In this document: positions 34,453 through 46,074 of the stretch, in pieces
Layout: each line of letters begins with the position of its first letter
How positions within the stretch are numbered: position 1 is the first letter of the stretch
NCBI GenBank assembly: GCA_958510875.1
Contig: OY294067.1
Span: 263,970,180-264,034,179, forward strand
Reading direction: 5' to 3'
DNA length: 64,000 bases
Origin: Endomychus coccineus
Lineage: Eukaryota; Arthropoda; Insecta; Coleoptera; Endomychidae
Position numbers and translations under genes: made by a program
Notes under the pieces: model-generated
Told to the model about the DNA's origin: nothing
The model's input: the letters and a program-made list of their open reading frames with translations, nothing else
The model's database searches: none

Positions 34453-34499
34453 AAAGCGGAAATATTTCGAAAACGCTCGCTTCTCCAACGTATTTCTGC

Positions 34500-35729
34500 A
34501 TGATGATTGATGATAGTGACAGTGAATTATCAAACACTCCTCCTGATGTAGCAGAAAGTGCAAAAATTGTTACTTTGAATATCCTACCAGAGAAATCAAG
34601 GAAGAAATATGAATTACAATACGGTAAATTCATGACGTGGTGCCAGTCGAAGAAGGTGAATAAGTATTCAGAAAACGTATTACTGGCTTATTTTGGAGAA
34701 AAATCATTGATTTGTAAGTCATCAACTCTTTGGTCTACGTATTCGATGATACGGACATGCTTGAATGTTAAAAATAACATCGAAATCAATAAGTATCCTA
34801 AACTTATCGCATTTCTGAAGAAACAGTCTGTTGGATATAAAGCGAAAAAATCCAAAACATTCACCACTGAAGATATTCACAAAATTTTACAAGAAGCGCC
34901 CGATGAAGAATATCTACTAAAAAAGGTAAATTTTAATATTTCATGCTCTTAGTAGTTTGAGAAGCGGTTAGTATTTTTTTGAATTTAGTGCAATTTGGTT
35001 AGCATAGACATTTGGAATAGCTATTAATTGCAGTTTTTTTTATAGGTTATTCTAATTATGGGTATTGCTGGTGCCTGCAGGCGCGATGAGTTGGTCAAAA
35101 TGGAGATTGGTGACATAGAAGATAAGGATTCTATTTTAATAGTCCGAATTCCCGATTCAAAAACGAGAATACGCCGTGTTTTTACGATTGTTGGTCATAA
35201 TGAAGAGAATTCAGTTGATTATCTTTCAATTTGTAAAAAATATATTGCACTCAGAAAACATTGTCTGAATAACAATACTGTCCAACGTCTATTTTTACGT
35301 TATGAAAAAGGTAGATGTATGAAACAAGTTGTGGGTATGAATACAATCGGCAAGACTCCCAGTGACATTGCTGAATATTTGAAATTGCCCGAGCATAATT
35401 TATATACTGGACACTGTCTCCGACGAACCTCTGCTACTTTATTGGTGAATGGTGGAGGTGACCTAATACAACTGAAAAAACATGGTGGATGGAAAAGTAA
35501 CAATGTAGCAGAAGGCTACATAGATGATTCAATCAACAATAAGATTGAAACTACCAAGAGAATATTCTCAAGACCATCTACATCTCGTTCTGTAGATTTC
35601 CAATATTCGGGGGAATTAATGTTAGATAAATCTACTGATCGTCCATCAGGTTCAGGAATAATAATTAAAGAGTGTCACAATTGTACATTCAATTTTAGTA
35701 AAGTCAATGATAAATTAAATCAACATTAA
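34500..35729 (+). CDS. Crypton-like tyrosine recombinase, two exons, intact
   Basis: Exon 1 is 34500-34925 and exon 2 is 35046-35729, joined in phase 0 across a 120-bp intron with GTAAAT donor and TTTTATAG acceptor. Together they give about 369 residues with no stop. The first of two adjacent ATGs is used. The N-terminal ~60-140 is a core-binding-like domain (SRKKYELQYGKFMTWCQ). The catalytic domain shows Arg I in GIAGACRRDELVKM, the H-x-x-R box in TGHCLRRTSATLL, the HGGWK box and the tyrosine in SNNVAEGYIDD. All five expected residues (R, H, R, H/W, Y) are visible. This set is typical of Crypton transposons and of genes domesticated from them. The protein ends with a CHNC segment. A polyadenylation signal AATAAA lies at 35768. 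It is the only clearly intact mobile-element gene in the window. Whether it is an active element or a host gene is open. Confidence 0.85.
34926..35045 (+). other. Intron of the recombinase gene
   Basis: 120 bp, GT...AG, with a pyrimidine run (cagttttttttatag) before the acceptor. It separates residue 142 from 143, upstream of the catalytic Arg I box. Confidence 0.8.
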
Positions 35730-35840
35730 TCAGGAATTTATAAACTGTACTTGATGTACTTTTGTTGAATAAAGCATCTGGTGTTTTTTCTTTTTTTTTT
35801 TCTGAAAACTGCGTTTGTAGAAAAAATCTTGTGTGTATTT

Positions 35841-35938
35841 CGAGCACAAAGTGTCATTGTCGCTCTCCAAAGATTACCGCGCTCCGCTTTGCGTCGCAAA
35901 CTCTCTTTGTCGAGCGACAATATATCACTTTGCGCTCT
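35841..35938. repeat. Imperfect hairpin downstream of the recombinase
   Basis: The arms gagcacaaagtg...ttgtcgctc (35842-35866) and gagcgacaat...ctttgcgctc (35912-35937) pair over about 26 bp with a few mismatches, enclosing a GC-rich loop. It overlaps the right copy of the 10-bp direct repeat. It may be the 3' terminus of the element. Confidence 0.55.
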
Positions 35939-36571
35939 TAATACACAAATAGCTATTGCTGATATCAGGTAATACTTGGAATGCTTGTCAGGTGCAATTT
36001 CGTACATGAACACCTTGAGCATTACTTCGAAGGACACAAATTAAATTCTATCGATAAAATAAATCTTGGATATATTTTCCAAAATACCAGTTTTCATTAT
36101 ATCAGTTTTGAAGAAAACTAGGTTGGCTTAGACGATTCCAACAATATGTTAATAAATAATATTTTGTTGGAAAAAGTAAATGGGTCGTTATTAGTCTTAA
36201 ACTACGTGTTTTGTTAATATCTATCACCAACTTTTTGTCGCAGATATAAACTTTGAACAATTTCTAACCTCGCCATCTTTTCAGTTACCTTTGAGTTTTT
36301 ACCTGATCATTCATATTATTTTACCTTTTTCACATTCGCGCCTATAATTGAAGCATAGAATACCAACGACGTGTATGAATAAAATTGTAACTAAACCTAC
36401 CTAGCAAAATGTTATGAGCCTTGAAATTACAGTTATGTAAACATGTATGTAACAAACAGTTTTCGTATATTTCCAAATCATCAAATACTTTGACTTAACA
36501 TTAATAATAGATGTACTAATACAAAGTTCGTCAAAGAACAGTTTCGTTTCGTTTCATTTCCAGTAGTAGGT
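35939..36571. other. AT-rich spacer, nothing recognised
   Basis: No gene or repeat identified. Confidence 0.5.
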
Positions 36572-36663
36572 CAGTGGCGTAAATAGGTTTTAGCGATGGG
36601 GATAGGTAATTACTAGCATAATTATTACAACAATAAAAATTAACCCCCCTATCTACGCGACTG
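36572..36663. mobile_element. Tiny hAT-like MITE, 92 bp
   Basis: CAGTGGCGTAAATAGG at left and ctatctacgcgactg at right form inverted ends of hAT type. Flanking octamers match only partly, so this is tentative. Confidence 0.45.
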
Positions 36664-37199
36664 AATTGGGTATAACTAGATTATTTTGATAATCCATGTT
36701 AATTTATGTATTTCAATTTGGATTCGACCCGATATACGATTAATGAAAAGGTTGACGCCACACACTTTTATGATTTCACAGAATTTGTAATATATGTAGT
36801 AAGTTCTTCTGAAAAATTGAAAAAATATAGAACTTACATTCTTGAGAAATCCGTAGAAAATAATCACGTACCTGCAACAAAGAAATTTCAATTAAAATAA
36901 ATCTGAACCACAGCATCTAAAACGAGAACATTATTATTACAATACTATATTTTTACTTTAACAACCAATTCATTACAACAATTTCCTAAGTGTAGCGTTA
37001 TCTTCGTCAAACCAGGCATTTTTCATTTTCGCAGTTGGCAACACATTACAGAGTTGCCGATATAAATTGTACATTTCTTGACTTAACTTCATATATTTGT
37101 TGTGAATATGAATTAAACTTCAAAAGTACAGAAGCAACTTCTCCCAGGAATGTAATTCTATGTTCTACGTATATATACGTCGTATCCTGTGTAAATCAA
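36664..37199. other. AT-rich spacer with short open frames
   Basis: The frame 36706-36900 starts with ATG and ends with TAA but shows no family resemblance. I consider it non-coding. Confidence 0.4.
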
Positions 37200-37454
37200 A
37201 GAGTTCTATATATAGAGTAGACATGTAGTGTGTTAAGCATAGGAAAGCGGTGGTAACTAGTCAGACATTCTGTCCTTCTCGCACATGTTAGTGCGCTCTC
37301 ACTCGCAAGGTCTCCCCTTCTATCACAAAGAGTATAAGAATACAAGAATAAGTATAACGCGCGCACATCGTGCTAGTGAGAGCGCAGTACATGTGCGATA
37401 AGGACAGAATGTCCGTTAACATACCAGTTGTCTACTCTGTATATATAGAACTCT
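37200..37454. mobile_element. MITE-like inverted repeat, 255 bp
   Basis: agagttctatatatagag and its complement at the right end are continued inward by gacattctgtcc / ggacagaatgtc, gcacatgt / acatgtgc and gcgctctcact / agtgagagcgc. The arms are about 95 bp. No coding content. Confidence 0.75.
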
Positions 37455-37522
37455 GGTGTAAATTGCGAAACGTGTACCAACATTTTTTTACAGCAATAGC
37501 AGTATATTAAACTGAAAAATGA

Positions 37523-37831
37523 ATGTTTACTGTAAATACGTCTGTCGGTCATTCTCGGCAAAATTCTAACACTAAAACTGTAAAAACGATGAATGTTGGT
37601 AAAGCAATTTGTATCGTAATTCATGCTGGTTATTCAGCAGGGTTTATTCCTAGTGCAGAACTAGGTAATATTTCCTTCAAAAACAAAGGATGTCGATCAT
37701 CATGGTGAAATGTATGAAAATAACTTCTATTGTTTTGAATTTCAACTTTTAGTGAATTTAGAGCAATCACCACCATCGTTGTGGATGTTGAATAAACTGC
37801 CAACAAGCACTCCCAAGAAATGTGATAGGTA
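37523..37831 (+). pseudogene. Tc1-like DDE transposase fragment
   Basis: The plus strand reads KTVKTMNVGKAICIVIHAGY then SAGFIPSAELGNISFKNKG. In a shifted frame it reads DVDHHGEMYENNFYCF followed by a NKLPTSTPKKCDR end. This follows the VGKGKRLIV.HAG...GF.P.A......G DYH.EM....F..W pattern of a Tc1/mariner-related transposase family common in insects, in which the second catalytic D lies just before NASYH. That aspartate region is degraded. The frame is broken at least twice. Confidence 0.55.
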
Positions 37832-39890
37832 CAATAAAGGTTAAGTACGAATAATATACCTACATTATGATAACACCTTTAAACTACTGTTGTTGATCTT
37901 GGTAACAATGAATAAGCCATAACCATTATATGTAGCAGATAATTGTTACCTGGAAAATATGGCCAACAAAGTGCTTTGTTTACCCCCTTACCATTACATT
38001 TTTAAACACACTTTGGGGTTAACTAACTACTACAGGGATCAAGTTGGCACATATGGTAGTTTGGTCTAAAGAGGCTGGGAAAACCGTCGTCAGAAATATG
38101 GGCGAAGACTATTCGACATACTGATAAAATGAATAATTCTGTGTCATTGCAAATGTGCATTTTTTGAAGGAACTAGTGTTTAAGGCAGTGGAGTATATAT
38201 AACAGCAATTTTAATACTCGCAACATCAAATTTAATACAAATAAATGATATTGATGGAAAGCTATATGCGTCCTCTTCTGAAGATTAATTTTTATACGTA
38301 TATTTGAAACTATTTGTTATCAGAAGTTTTATTTCTTATATCGCTTATCAACCTCTTGTAATATATATGCAAGATGTAACCGAAATGAGTTGTCAAGAAT
38401 ATTTTCTGGTAACTTTCACTCGGTTTTCGTTCAACTATGAGCGATGAATGTGGTTTGTTAATTACATTTAAGATTATAAGTAGTTTGCTTTATATGATAT
38501 AATAAGTAAAGAACTAAACAAATTTTGTATATAAATAAACAAATTTTGTATATAAACAGTTCATCGGATCAAATAATTAGTGGTATTCAAACACATAGAA
38601 AACCTGCTCAACTTGACAACAATGGCTGACCTTGATTCGTGACGTCATATTCTTAACCTAAATGAACCATAGATATAGACATTAGAGTATATAGTCTAAG
38701 GTATAGACAGCCCTAGATTTCGAATGAAATTCTATCGTTGAGTGTATATTTCTCACCGGTTCTATAACACGATATACCTTGGTTGCAATTACTCGTTAAA
38801 ACTTTAAATGCGAAGAATTTAATTTGAGGAAAGTTTAATTTTCAAGCCAAATACCAAAGTTTTCATTTCCCGTACCCCAGTTTTCTGTAGTATGTTAGTT
38901 AGAGGGACCAAAACTCAGGAACTATATGTTAAGTTAGTTACCTATACCTAAATTCGAATCCCAATAAAATGTTCAAATCCTTCATTAATGCAATTTTTGT
39001 TACATTTAGCATTCACGGTCTTGAATCATTTAAACATGGAATATTCGAATATTGAGTTAGCGAAATTTACCAAAAAAAAAAACGTTCATGGTTGTGTGAT
39101 AAGTAAGTCGAAGTAATCGTAAGGCAGACCAATAAACTTTATGTTCTTCACGTAAAATTTTTAAACAAAATGCTTTGAATGAACAAGGTTTAATGTTATT
39201 TTGACGTTAGTGAATGTACAAAGAGTATATTTTATGTATATTCATGTAGGACTAGTTTTTAATGATACAAATTATATGTTACAGTTTTTCAGAAAAGTAA
39301 GTACAGGTATCCCTGTTAGATTAAACTTAGAACAGCTGAACATAAGGCTTAGAGATTATGCATTCTATCATCACAAATAAATAAATGTTGGTTATTTTAG
39401 AGTTGTTAACTCTTAAATTGATGAATTACTACGTCTTGAAGCTGTAGTAAATTAATTTGTATTACACTTCTACAAAATTACGGTGGTGGTATACTGACTG
39501 AGATTTAGGTCTCACTACGACGTTCTGACTTTTAGCCGTTTGATGGCCACATATAGTGCAAATTACGTGCAGAAAGTCCTCATCCAAATTCTAAACGATT
39601 ACCGAATTTTAGAAAATCATTTTTGCAAATTTCTCTATTAGTCATATCGTTGCAGTCATATGAATTTACACTACGTAAACGCCAAAATTATGTCGTTAGA
39701 TGGAGCCACAATACTCATAAATGAAACGTGCGCAAGTTCAATGGTCTCTACGATAGTATAAATCTATAAATATGGCCGCGTTTTAAATGATTATCAACCG
39801 TCATTTCGCAAATTCACCACTAAATTATATTTGGATTTCGAACCCCTAGATACCTGGGTGTAAGGAAAACAAAATTTAGCCAGCCAGTAT
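37832..39890. other. AT-rich spacer, nothing recognised
   Basis: It includes a 22-bp tandem copy (aaacaaattttgtatataa at 38517 and 38539). No gene found. Confidence 0.5.
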
Positions 39891-39899
39891 GACGTTATT

Positions 39900-40545
39900 T
39901 AAATAAGTTTTATGAAGAAATGAATTTATCAATTTTTTCTTCTAAGAAGGATGAATGTGATGTCTGTATAGCTTATAAAACAAAGAACATTTCAGAAGAA
40001 GTTTACGAGCAGCATGTTTTGAAAGAAAAAACAGAAGGCCGCGACTAAAATGGAAAGGATAAAAGGTCATCCGATGAAGTTTTCACTATGGACCTACAAT
40101 CTGTACTTCTCTCAAACGTTTCTGCATTCTGTTATGAAACGAAGTTAATTGTCCACAGCTTTACCGTCTTTGACATTCATTCAAAGGACGGGTGTTGCTT
40201 CCTATGACATGAGGGGGAAAGTGAGCTAAAAGCAAATTGTTTTGCTACAATTATTTGTAATTTTGTAAGTACAAAAGTATTGCCCACTATTGATATAGAT
40301 AATAAATCTACTATAATACTTTATAGTGACGGCTACGGTGGACAAAATCGGAACGTAGTTTTGGCAACAGCCCTTTTAAGCTTCGCACTTCAAAATAAAG
40401 GCAACATTATTCAAAAGTACTTAGAAAAGGGACATACACAAATGGAGTGCGGTTTTACGCACTCCTCTATTGAAAGGAACATTTTAAAGATTTCTCTAAG
40501 CTTAATTTTTTTAACTCGATTCTCTTTGGGCGTAAAGTAGGCGAT
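39900..40545 (+). pseudogene. Relic of an insect DNA-transposon protein family, class unassigned
   Basis: The plus strand reads FYEEMNLSIFSSKKDECD followed by VCIAYKTKNISEEVYEQH, then (after breaks) FTMDLQSVLLSNVSAFCYE and KLIVHSFTVFDIHSKDG, then IILYSDGYGGQNRNVVLAT and NIIQKYLEKGHTQMECGF with HSSIERNI. The combination CD.C..HK, TMD.Q....., YSDG..GQNRN and EKGHTQME..S.H..IER is a widespread insect repeat-encoded protein. The aspartates and the final glutamates suggest an RNase H-fold nuclease, but I do not place it in a named superfamily. Two stops break the frame. No ends were identified. Confidence 0.6.
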
Positions 40546-42574
40546 CCCACTGTTTAAAAATATCCCTTTTTAACTTTTCTTCAAATAGAGAAACTTAATG
40601 ACACCAATTCTTTATAACAAAAAAATGCAGTCGCAGATATTTAGCCTCTTATAAAAACAAACCTTATGAACCATTTTTCATGTGTCTTGTGTTTTTTGTA
40701 CTTCTTGTTATAATTTTATACTCAACATCTCAAAAAATGAAAATTGCATGAGTCCATAGGACTAGACGTTTTAACGAGTGAAATTTGCTTAAGTCCATTT
40801 ACTTCAATAAAACCTAATACAAATATATTTTTGTTTATAAAAACTTTAGTCTGCTCACAATGCAAAATTATAAGAAAGTAAACCTTAAAACAAAGACAAT
40901 ATCTTCATTTCAAAACATTTTTCTACTCTCATGTAAAATTTGCTTTTTTGGACATAGGCACTTTTCATATAATGGTGACGATATGCTAATTTCACTTCTC
41001 AAAAAATTAATGTGCATTCCCATTGGGTAGAACTGACCACAATTTTAGTGGCTTCCTGTCTTATAGACTAGCAAAATTGAAGTATCATAGTACCGATAAT
41101 TGTCATGGGAATATCCTGCTTTTGAAGCTCAGATATTGCTAAAATATAATGGATTTCATTATTGATAGGAGTATTTCGTGAGTAATTCTCTTGTTTAAAT
41201 GCTTCTGCTTATTGATACAAATCTGATCATTTTTGAAATAACTTGCATTTACTTTCCTTCGTGAAAGTCATAGCATGTACATATGAAATATACGTTCTTT
41301 CCAATCCATTATTATTATTATTATTGAAGAATGGTGGAACCGGTGACGTCACTTATGTCTAGGCCGTGGCCCTTGCTTCTGCTATGGCTATATTGTATTG
41401 GCTTATTCGTACCAATATTGTAACACAAAACATTCATAGAGTTTTACATTTTTCACAAATTTATTAATAGGATCAACAGCCAAAATATTTCAAGAATTGA
41501 AGACAATGATTGTAAACAGCACTATTTATTCTTCAAATCCAGGTCTAGGTTACGCTAAGGATGTCACCTGCGATAATTGGCGAAACGTTGGCATACGATC
41601 GTGCTCCTGTGGTGCGTGGAATCGATCAGGAGGATTATTTATTTTTATTAACTTCATCATATTTATGTATTTAATTCCTATACAAAATGTCATTGAATTC
41701 CGTTTAGCACTTGATTTGAATAATGACATCAAGTAATCACTGATTGATACAAATCTCGAAGTGTTCTATTATGCAAACCATAACTATCTATACCTTCGAG
41801 TTTCGAATTATTGGGCTTGGAAATGCTGCCACCTGTTGTAGAAGAGCTACAGCTGTAAAACATTTCTAGAGTAAATATAACGGAGGCGTAAACGTTGAAC
41901 CTCGTTTTGTTCACAATCTGCAAAATTGTAATGTAAGACATTGATAACAGATTATAGAAAATTAATTTTAATCCGCAATGCTTATTATTCCTCTGTTTGA
42001 AAATTGCGTCATCTATCGGTGAATAGCTACACGAAATAGAGAAATTATATTTTTGTACCAAGTGAACAAGTTGATTTCGATTGCTTCCCTCTTCGTAGTA
42101 ACTTTATAAGATGTCGCTAAGAAGATATTTTCCACTTTTAAACTAAAGTCCCTACTATACTTACTTTGAACTGTATTCAAATAGTAGGTACGTTGATACA
42201 ATATCGTTTTCGAATTCTATAACGGAGAATTCTGCATCAAGCAATCGGCATAATAAGTACTTATATCTTCCAATAATTGTAATTTCATCTTATATTAAAC
42301 ATTTGATAAAAAAATAATGTTATGTTTAGTCCGAACCATAAAATGTTGAAACATTCATATCAATAAAATATACGAACGACAACTTTTGTATTTGAAGAAC
42401 TTGTAATTCAAAGTCTCCTATACCACCATTCCGTTTATTTATCCTGTATATCGGATAAGTTAAGTTAAATATTGTTATAGTTGCTTGGTTTCTATTAGGG
42501 AATCATAGCTTTGTGTTTTATTTATTTATTAGTTTACTATAAGTACATATTCCTACTTATTTCATTATTATTGA
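40546..42574. other. AT-rich spacer, nothing recognised
   Basis: Short open frames at 41497-42201 on both strands have no coding features. No terminal repeats or RNA genes seen. Confidence 0.5.
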
Positions 42575-42582
42575 GCTTGAAT

Positions 42583-43874
42583 ATACACCTTGGATTAGCC
42601 CTATAGTGGTTGTTAATAAAAACTCCAAAATTAGATTACCTATGTGTTGATTATACCCAGCTAAATAAAGCAGTTCAAGTTCTTACTTCCCTATAGGGAA
42701 AGTGGAAACAATTCTAGCTAGGGTACAAAGGATCTAATTATTTCACTAAACTTGATACCAATTCAGGATTTTATCAAATTAGATTGAGTAAAGAGTCACA
42801 ACTTTTGACAACGTTTATAACCCCGTTTGGTCGGTTTTATTTCAAAAGAGTTAATGTGTGCCGTTAATATTTTTCTATTTTATTAAGTAAAATACTATCT
42901 GGAATTGACGGTGTGATAAGTCATATAGATGATATTCTTATTCATGCATCAACTCTTGAGCAGCACAACAAAATATTGAAACAAGTTCTCGAAAGAATCA
43001 AAGAAAAAGGTATATAACTTTGAATAAAAAAAAATGTTTGTTTGGGGTACAGTCTTTACAGTTTTTAGGGCACTCTATATCAAACAAAGGTATTTCAGTT
43101 GATCCTCAAAGAATAATTAGCATAACAGATTTCCCTGAACCAAGCAATAAAAATGAGCTCATTGTAGGTGTAATAAATTTTTCCAGATTTGTACCTAATA
43201 AATCACAAGTTCTGGAACCTTTAACTGGTTTATTATAAAAGCACGTACCATTTAGTTGGGATGTGGCCCAAAAAGAGTCATTTGAAAAAATTTAAATTCT
43301 TTTACAACAAAGTCCCTGTTTAGCTTACTATGACCCTGCAAAAAAGATCATTTTATCAGATACTTCTTCATTTGGCATAGGTACTTGTTTATACCAAATC
43401 GCAGATAAGGGCTAAAAAGAAATTGTTGCATACGCGTCTAGATTGCTTTCGGAAACAGAAAAACGCTATGCACAAATCGAACGTTAAGCTCTAGCAATAG
43501 CCTGGTCAGGAGATCATTTTAAAGAATACGTTACTGGTATTTGTATAAAATTTGAAACCGATCTTAAGCCGCTAGTTCAAATATTACAATCCAAACCTAT
43601 AGATGAGTTAACACCTAGGCTTCAACGATTTAGGATAAGATTAATGCGTTATGAGGTACATTATTACGTTCCAGGTAAAGAATTAACCGTTGCGGATGTT
43701 TTATCAAGAAATTTCTCAAAAAATTTGCCAAAACCGGAGGATAGTGAACTCGCTTCTGAGGCTGAGGCTCATGTTAATTTAATCATTCAGTCTGTACAAA
43801 TAAAATTGTCTTTTCTTGATGGAATCAAACGTGAACAAGCTCGAGATCCACTTTGCGAAAAGTTTAAAGTATAA
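42583..43874 (+). pseudogene. Gypsy reverse transcriptase and RNase H, degraded
   Basis: RT landmarks across frames: PWISPIVVVNK, then CVDYTQLNKAVQV, then SHIDDILIHAS, in which the usual YIDD is HIDD. Then KCLFGVQSLQFLGHSISNKG and DFPEPSNKNELIVGVINFSR, both characteristic of Gypsy RT connection sequence. RNase H follows: ACLAYYDPAKKIILSDTSSFG region, YASRLLSETEKRYAQIER, then DLKPLVQI and HYYVPGKELTVADVLSRNF. At least four stops or frameshifts. The RNase H catalytic D/E/D pattern is still recognisable. It is followed directly by the integrase. Confidence 0.8.
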
Positions 43875-44953
43875 ACTGAACGAAGTAACTTTACCTTATT
43901 ATGCTCACCGATATGAGATTTCTTTTCAAGAAGATCTTTTATTAAGAAATTCGCGAATTTTAATTTCTCGAGTCCTACAGATGAAATGTTTGGCATTTAT
44001 TCATCAAGGACATCAAGGCATCGTGAAATGTAGAGCTCGAGCACAAGCATCAGTGTAGTGGTTAGGTCTCTCCACTCAGATAGAGAATGTAGTGAAAAAT
44101 TGTCCTGAATGTGTCGAACATAGAGTTAATCCTAAAGAGCCTTTCCTGAAAGAAAAATTTTCAGATCGCCCACGGTAAAAAAACCGCCATAGACCTATTT
44201 AAACATGATTCCTGGTATCTTACTTTTCAGTTGGGAAAAATGACAGAAACCATAATCATTGGCAAACTGAAACAGTTGTTTAGCCATTATGGCATACCAG
44301 AAGTAATTCGATCCGATAATGGGCCGCAATTTCAATCCCTGTTCAAGGAATTTGCTAAGGAATATGATTTCAATCATATTACTAGTAGCCTGTACTATTC
44401 ACTATCAAATGGTTGTATAGAAGCTTCAGTAAAAATTGCTAAACATATTCTAAACAAAAACAAAGATATAGACTTAGCATTATTAGCTTACCGTACAACA
44501 CCCCTTGAATGTGGACTGAGCCCTTCTGAACTATTAATGAATCGTAAGCTAAGGTGTCATTTGCCAATTCTACCTAGTATTTTGAATAAACAAGTAATTA
44601 CGGACATTTCTGTTTCTCAGAATGAGGCAAAGGAGAAATTGGCGCGACAATACAATGTTAGACATAAATCTAGAGAATTGTCCAAACTCTTGATGGGAGA
44701 GAGTGTTTGGGTAACTGACTTACGAATGTATGGGAAAGTAGTTGCAGTTCAGGACGAACCGCGGTCTTACATGATTGAAACTAATTATGGTAACTTTCGT
44801 AGGAATAGGTGGCATCTTATTCCTGCACCCTATTATAAACAATCAAATATTACTCCAACACTTCAATCTCCATCAAACACAGACATTGTACAGACTAATG
44901 TGAATTCTCAAGAACTATCTAGCTGTAATAAAGGAAATTGTAAAGTGCAATAG
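43816..44953 (+). pseudogene. Gypsy integrase, degraded
   Basis: The zinc-binding HHCC region reads HQGHQGIVKCRARAQ then WLGLSTQIENVVKNCPECVE. The catalytic core is damaged: a deletion removes most of the segment after the first aspartate. The rest is well kept in the 44231-44953 frame: YGIPEVIRSDNGPQFQS (second D), SSLYYSLSNGCIEASVKIAK (the catalytic glutamate region) and LALLAYRTTPLECGLSPSE. The C-terminal part includes GESVWVTD and NYGNFRRNRWHLIPAP, the integrase tail found in many Gypsy elements. There is a stop between the zinc-binding part and the core. Confidence 0.8.
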
Positions 44954-45161
44954 AATGTCGATAATGAGTGTAAAGAAAATATAACTTCAGACTTAAGTGC
45001 GGAGTTGGTTCCTAGAAAAAGTGATAGTGTTCTTTTGTGCGCGAATCTCATATAGTTTGTAAAAGATCCATAAGAGACTGTAGAAAACCAAGCTATTTGA
45101 AAGACTACGTCCTCTCTTAAAACAGTATGTTCATCTTTTGTTAATTTGTTTAAGGGGAGGA

Positions 45162-45345
45162 TGTTCTGTGAGTATAAGTTAATGTGGCAACGCCGCAGCA
45201 GTAGCGTAAGAAGATGGCAGTGAGTAGTCATGTAACTAGAACTTGCTCTCTATAAATGTAATCAGTGTGTGTTAAATAAATAATAAAACATTAAACCGAA
45301 GTATGGTTAAAGAACCTAATAAACGCAATACTCAATAACAGAACA
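45162..45345 (+). repeat. 3' LTR of the Gypsy element, 184 bp
   Basis: Begins TGTTCTGTGAG directly after the polypurine tract and ends ATAACAGAACA, so the terminal 8-mers are perfect inverted repeats. It contains an aataaaacatt polyadenylation-like signal near 45280. A matching 5' LTR is not in the window. Confidence 0.85.
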
Positions 45346-46040
45346 CTTCCAACCACAGAAGAACCTACTAAATTCCAACTTTAAAGATTACTCTGAACTT
45401 AATTACCATATCCGACCTGGGATAGCAAAAAGTTCTATACATAGAACTCTTTGTGCGATAGACGATAGCAATTCTAACGTTTTCTATCGTACACAGATTT
45501 TTTAGCACTATTCATACATCCAAAATTACCTATCCAATTGTCATAAACTTTATTCGAAAACATAAGAAAATTTCTTGAAACTTTGAAACTAGTAATTTCA
45601 CCCTAACTGTAGTGAATTAGTCACAGTACTGACTGCTAAGGTTATTTTTCATAAAATGTAGATGCAAGAAGGAAGTCTCTTTGTCGTGGTAGAATGCCCT
45701 TTTTCCAATATTCGTCAAAAAACAGAGTTCGGCGATCATTATTAAATTTCGAGGAACCTTCCAATGTACATCAACTGGAGCATGGTGACCCAATTACTTT
45801 TTCTCCTACAACCTTCCCAGTTCCTAACCAGCTTTTACCAAAATTTTTCAGCAATTTGGCCTGTGCTTACTTACTTTTCAACACTTCTGGTGCATATAAC
45901 TATAACAAAATTCGAACTTTGCACTTAGGTCATTGTTCCACAGGTAAGCGATATATTCCTGACCAACCAATTTGAGGATACCGTATAACCTCATTAATTC
46001 GACAAGCCCAGTAACGCACTGTTTGTGGCCATCATTGGAG
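45346..46040. other. Spacer with an unrecognised 93-codon ORF
   Basis: An ATG-initiated plus-strand frame at 45694-45975 includes LNFEEPSNVHQLEHGDPIT and a GTAAGC that would make a splice donor at 45941. I do not recognise it. It could be a single exon or chance. Confidence 0.3.
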
Positions 46041-46047
46041 TCTTAAT

Positions 46048-46074
46048 CTGATGATGGCTACTTGGTAGCTGAAT
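46048..46074 (+). ncRNA. Penelope-type terminal core (hammerhead-like)
   Basis: CTGATGA, one base, a GGCTAC/GTAGC stem with TTG loop, then GAA. The same sequence, with a proper GAAA, occurs on the minus strand at 49773-49747. Here it stands alone next to the sequence tggtccttagtacttcaata, which is also shared with the right arm of the 49.7-50.5 kb palindrome. Confidence 0.4.

Larger units (their letters stand above)
42575..45345 (+). mobile_element. 5'-truncated Gypsy LTR retrotransposon
   Basis: It begins inside the RT (TPWISPIVVVNK) and proceeds through RT, RNase H and integrase to a polypurine tract (aaggggagga at 45152-45161) and a 3' LTR. There is no gag, protease or 5' LTR in the window. 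Order RT-RNase H-integrase places it in Ty3/Gypsy. Multiple stops and shifts make it inactive. Confidence 0.85.

Noticed and set aside
35738..36037. 99-codon minus ORF and its plus partner downstream of the Crypton-like gene
   Set aside because: They overlap an imperfect hairpin and lie in the 3' region. No recognisable motif.
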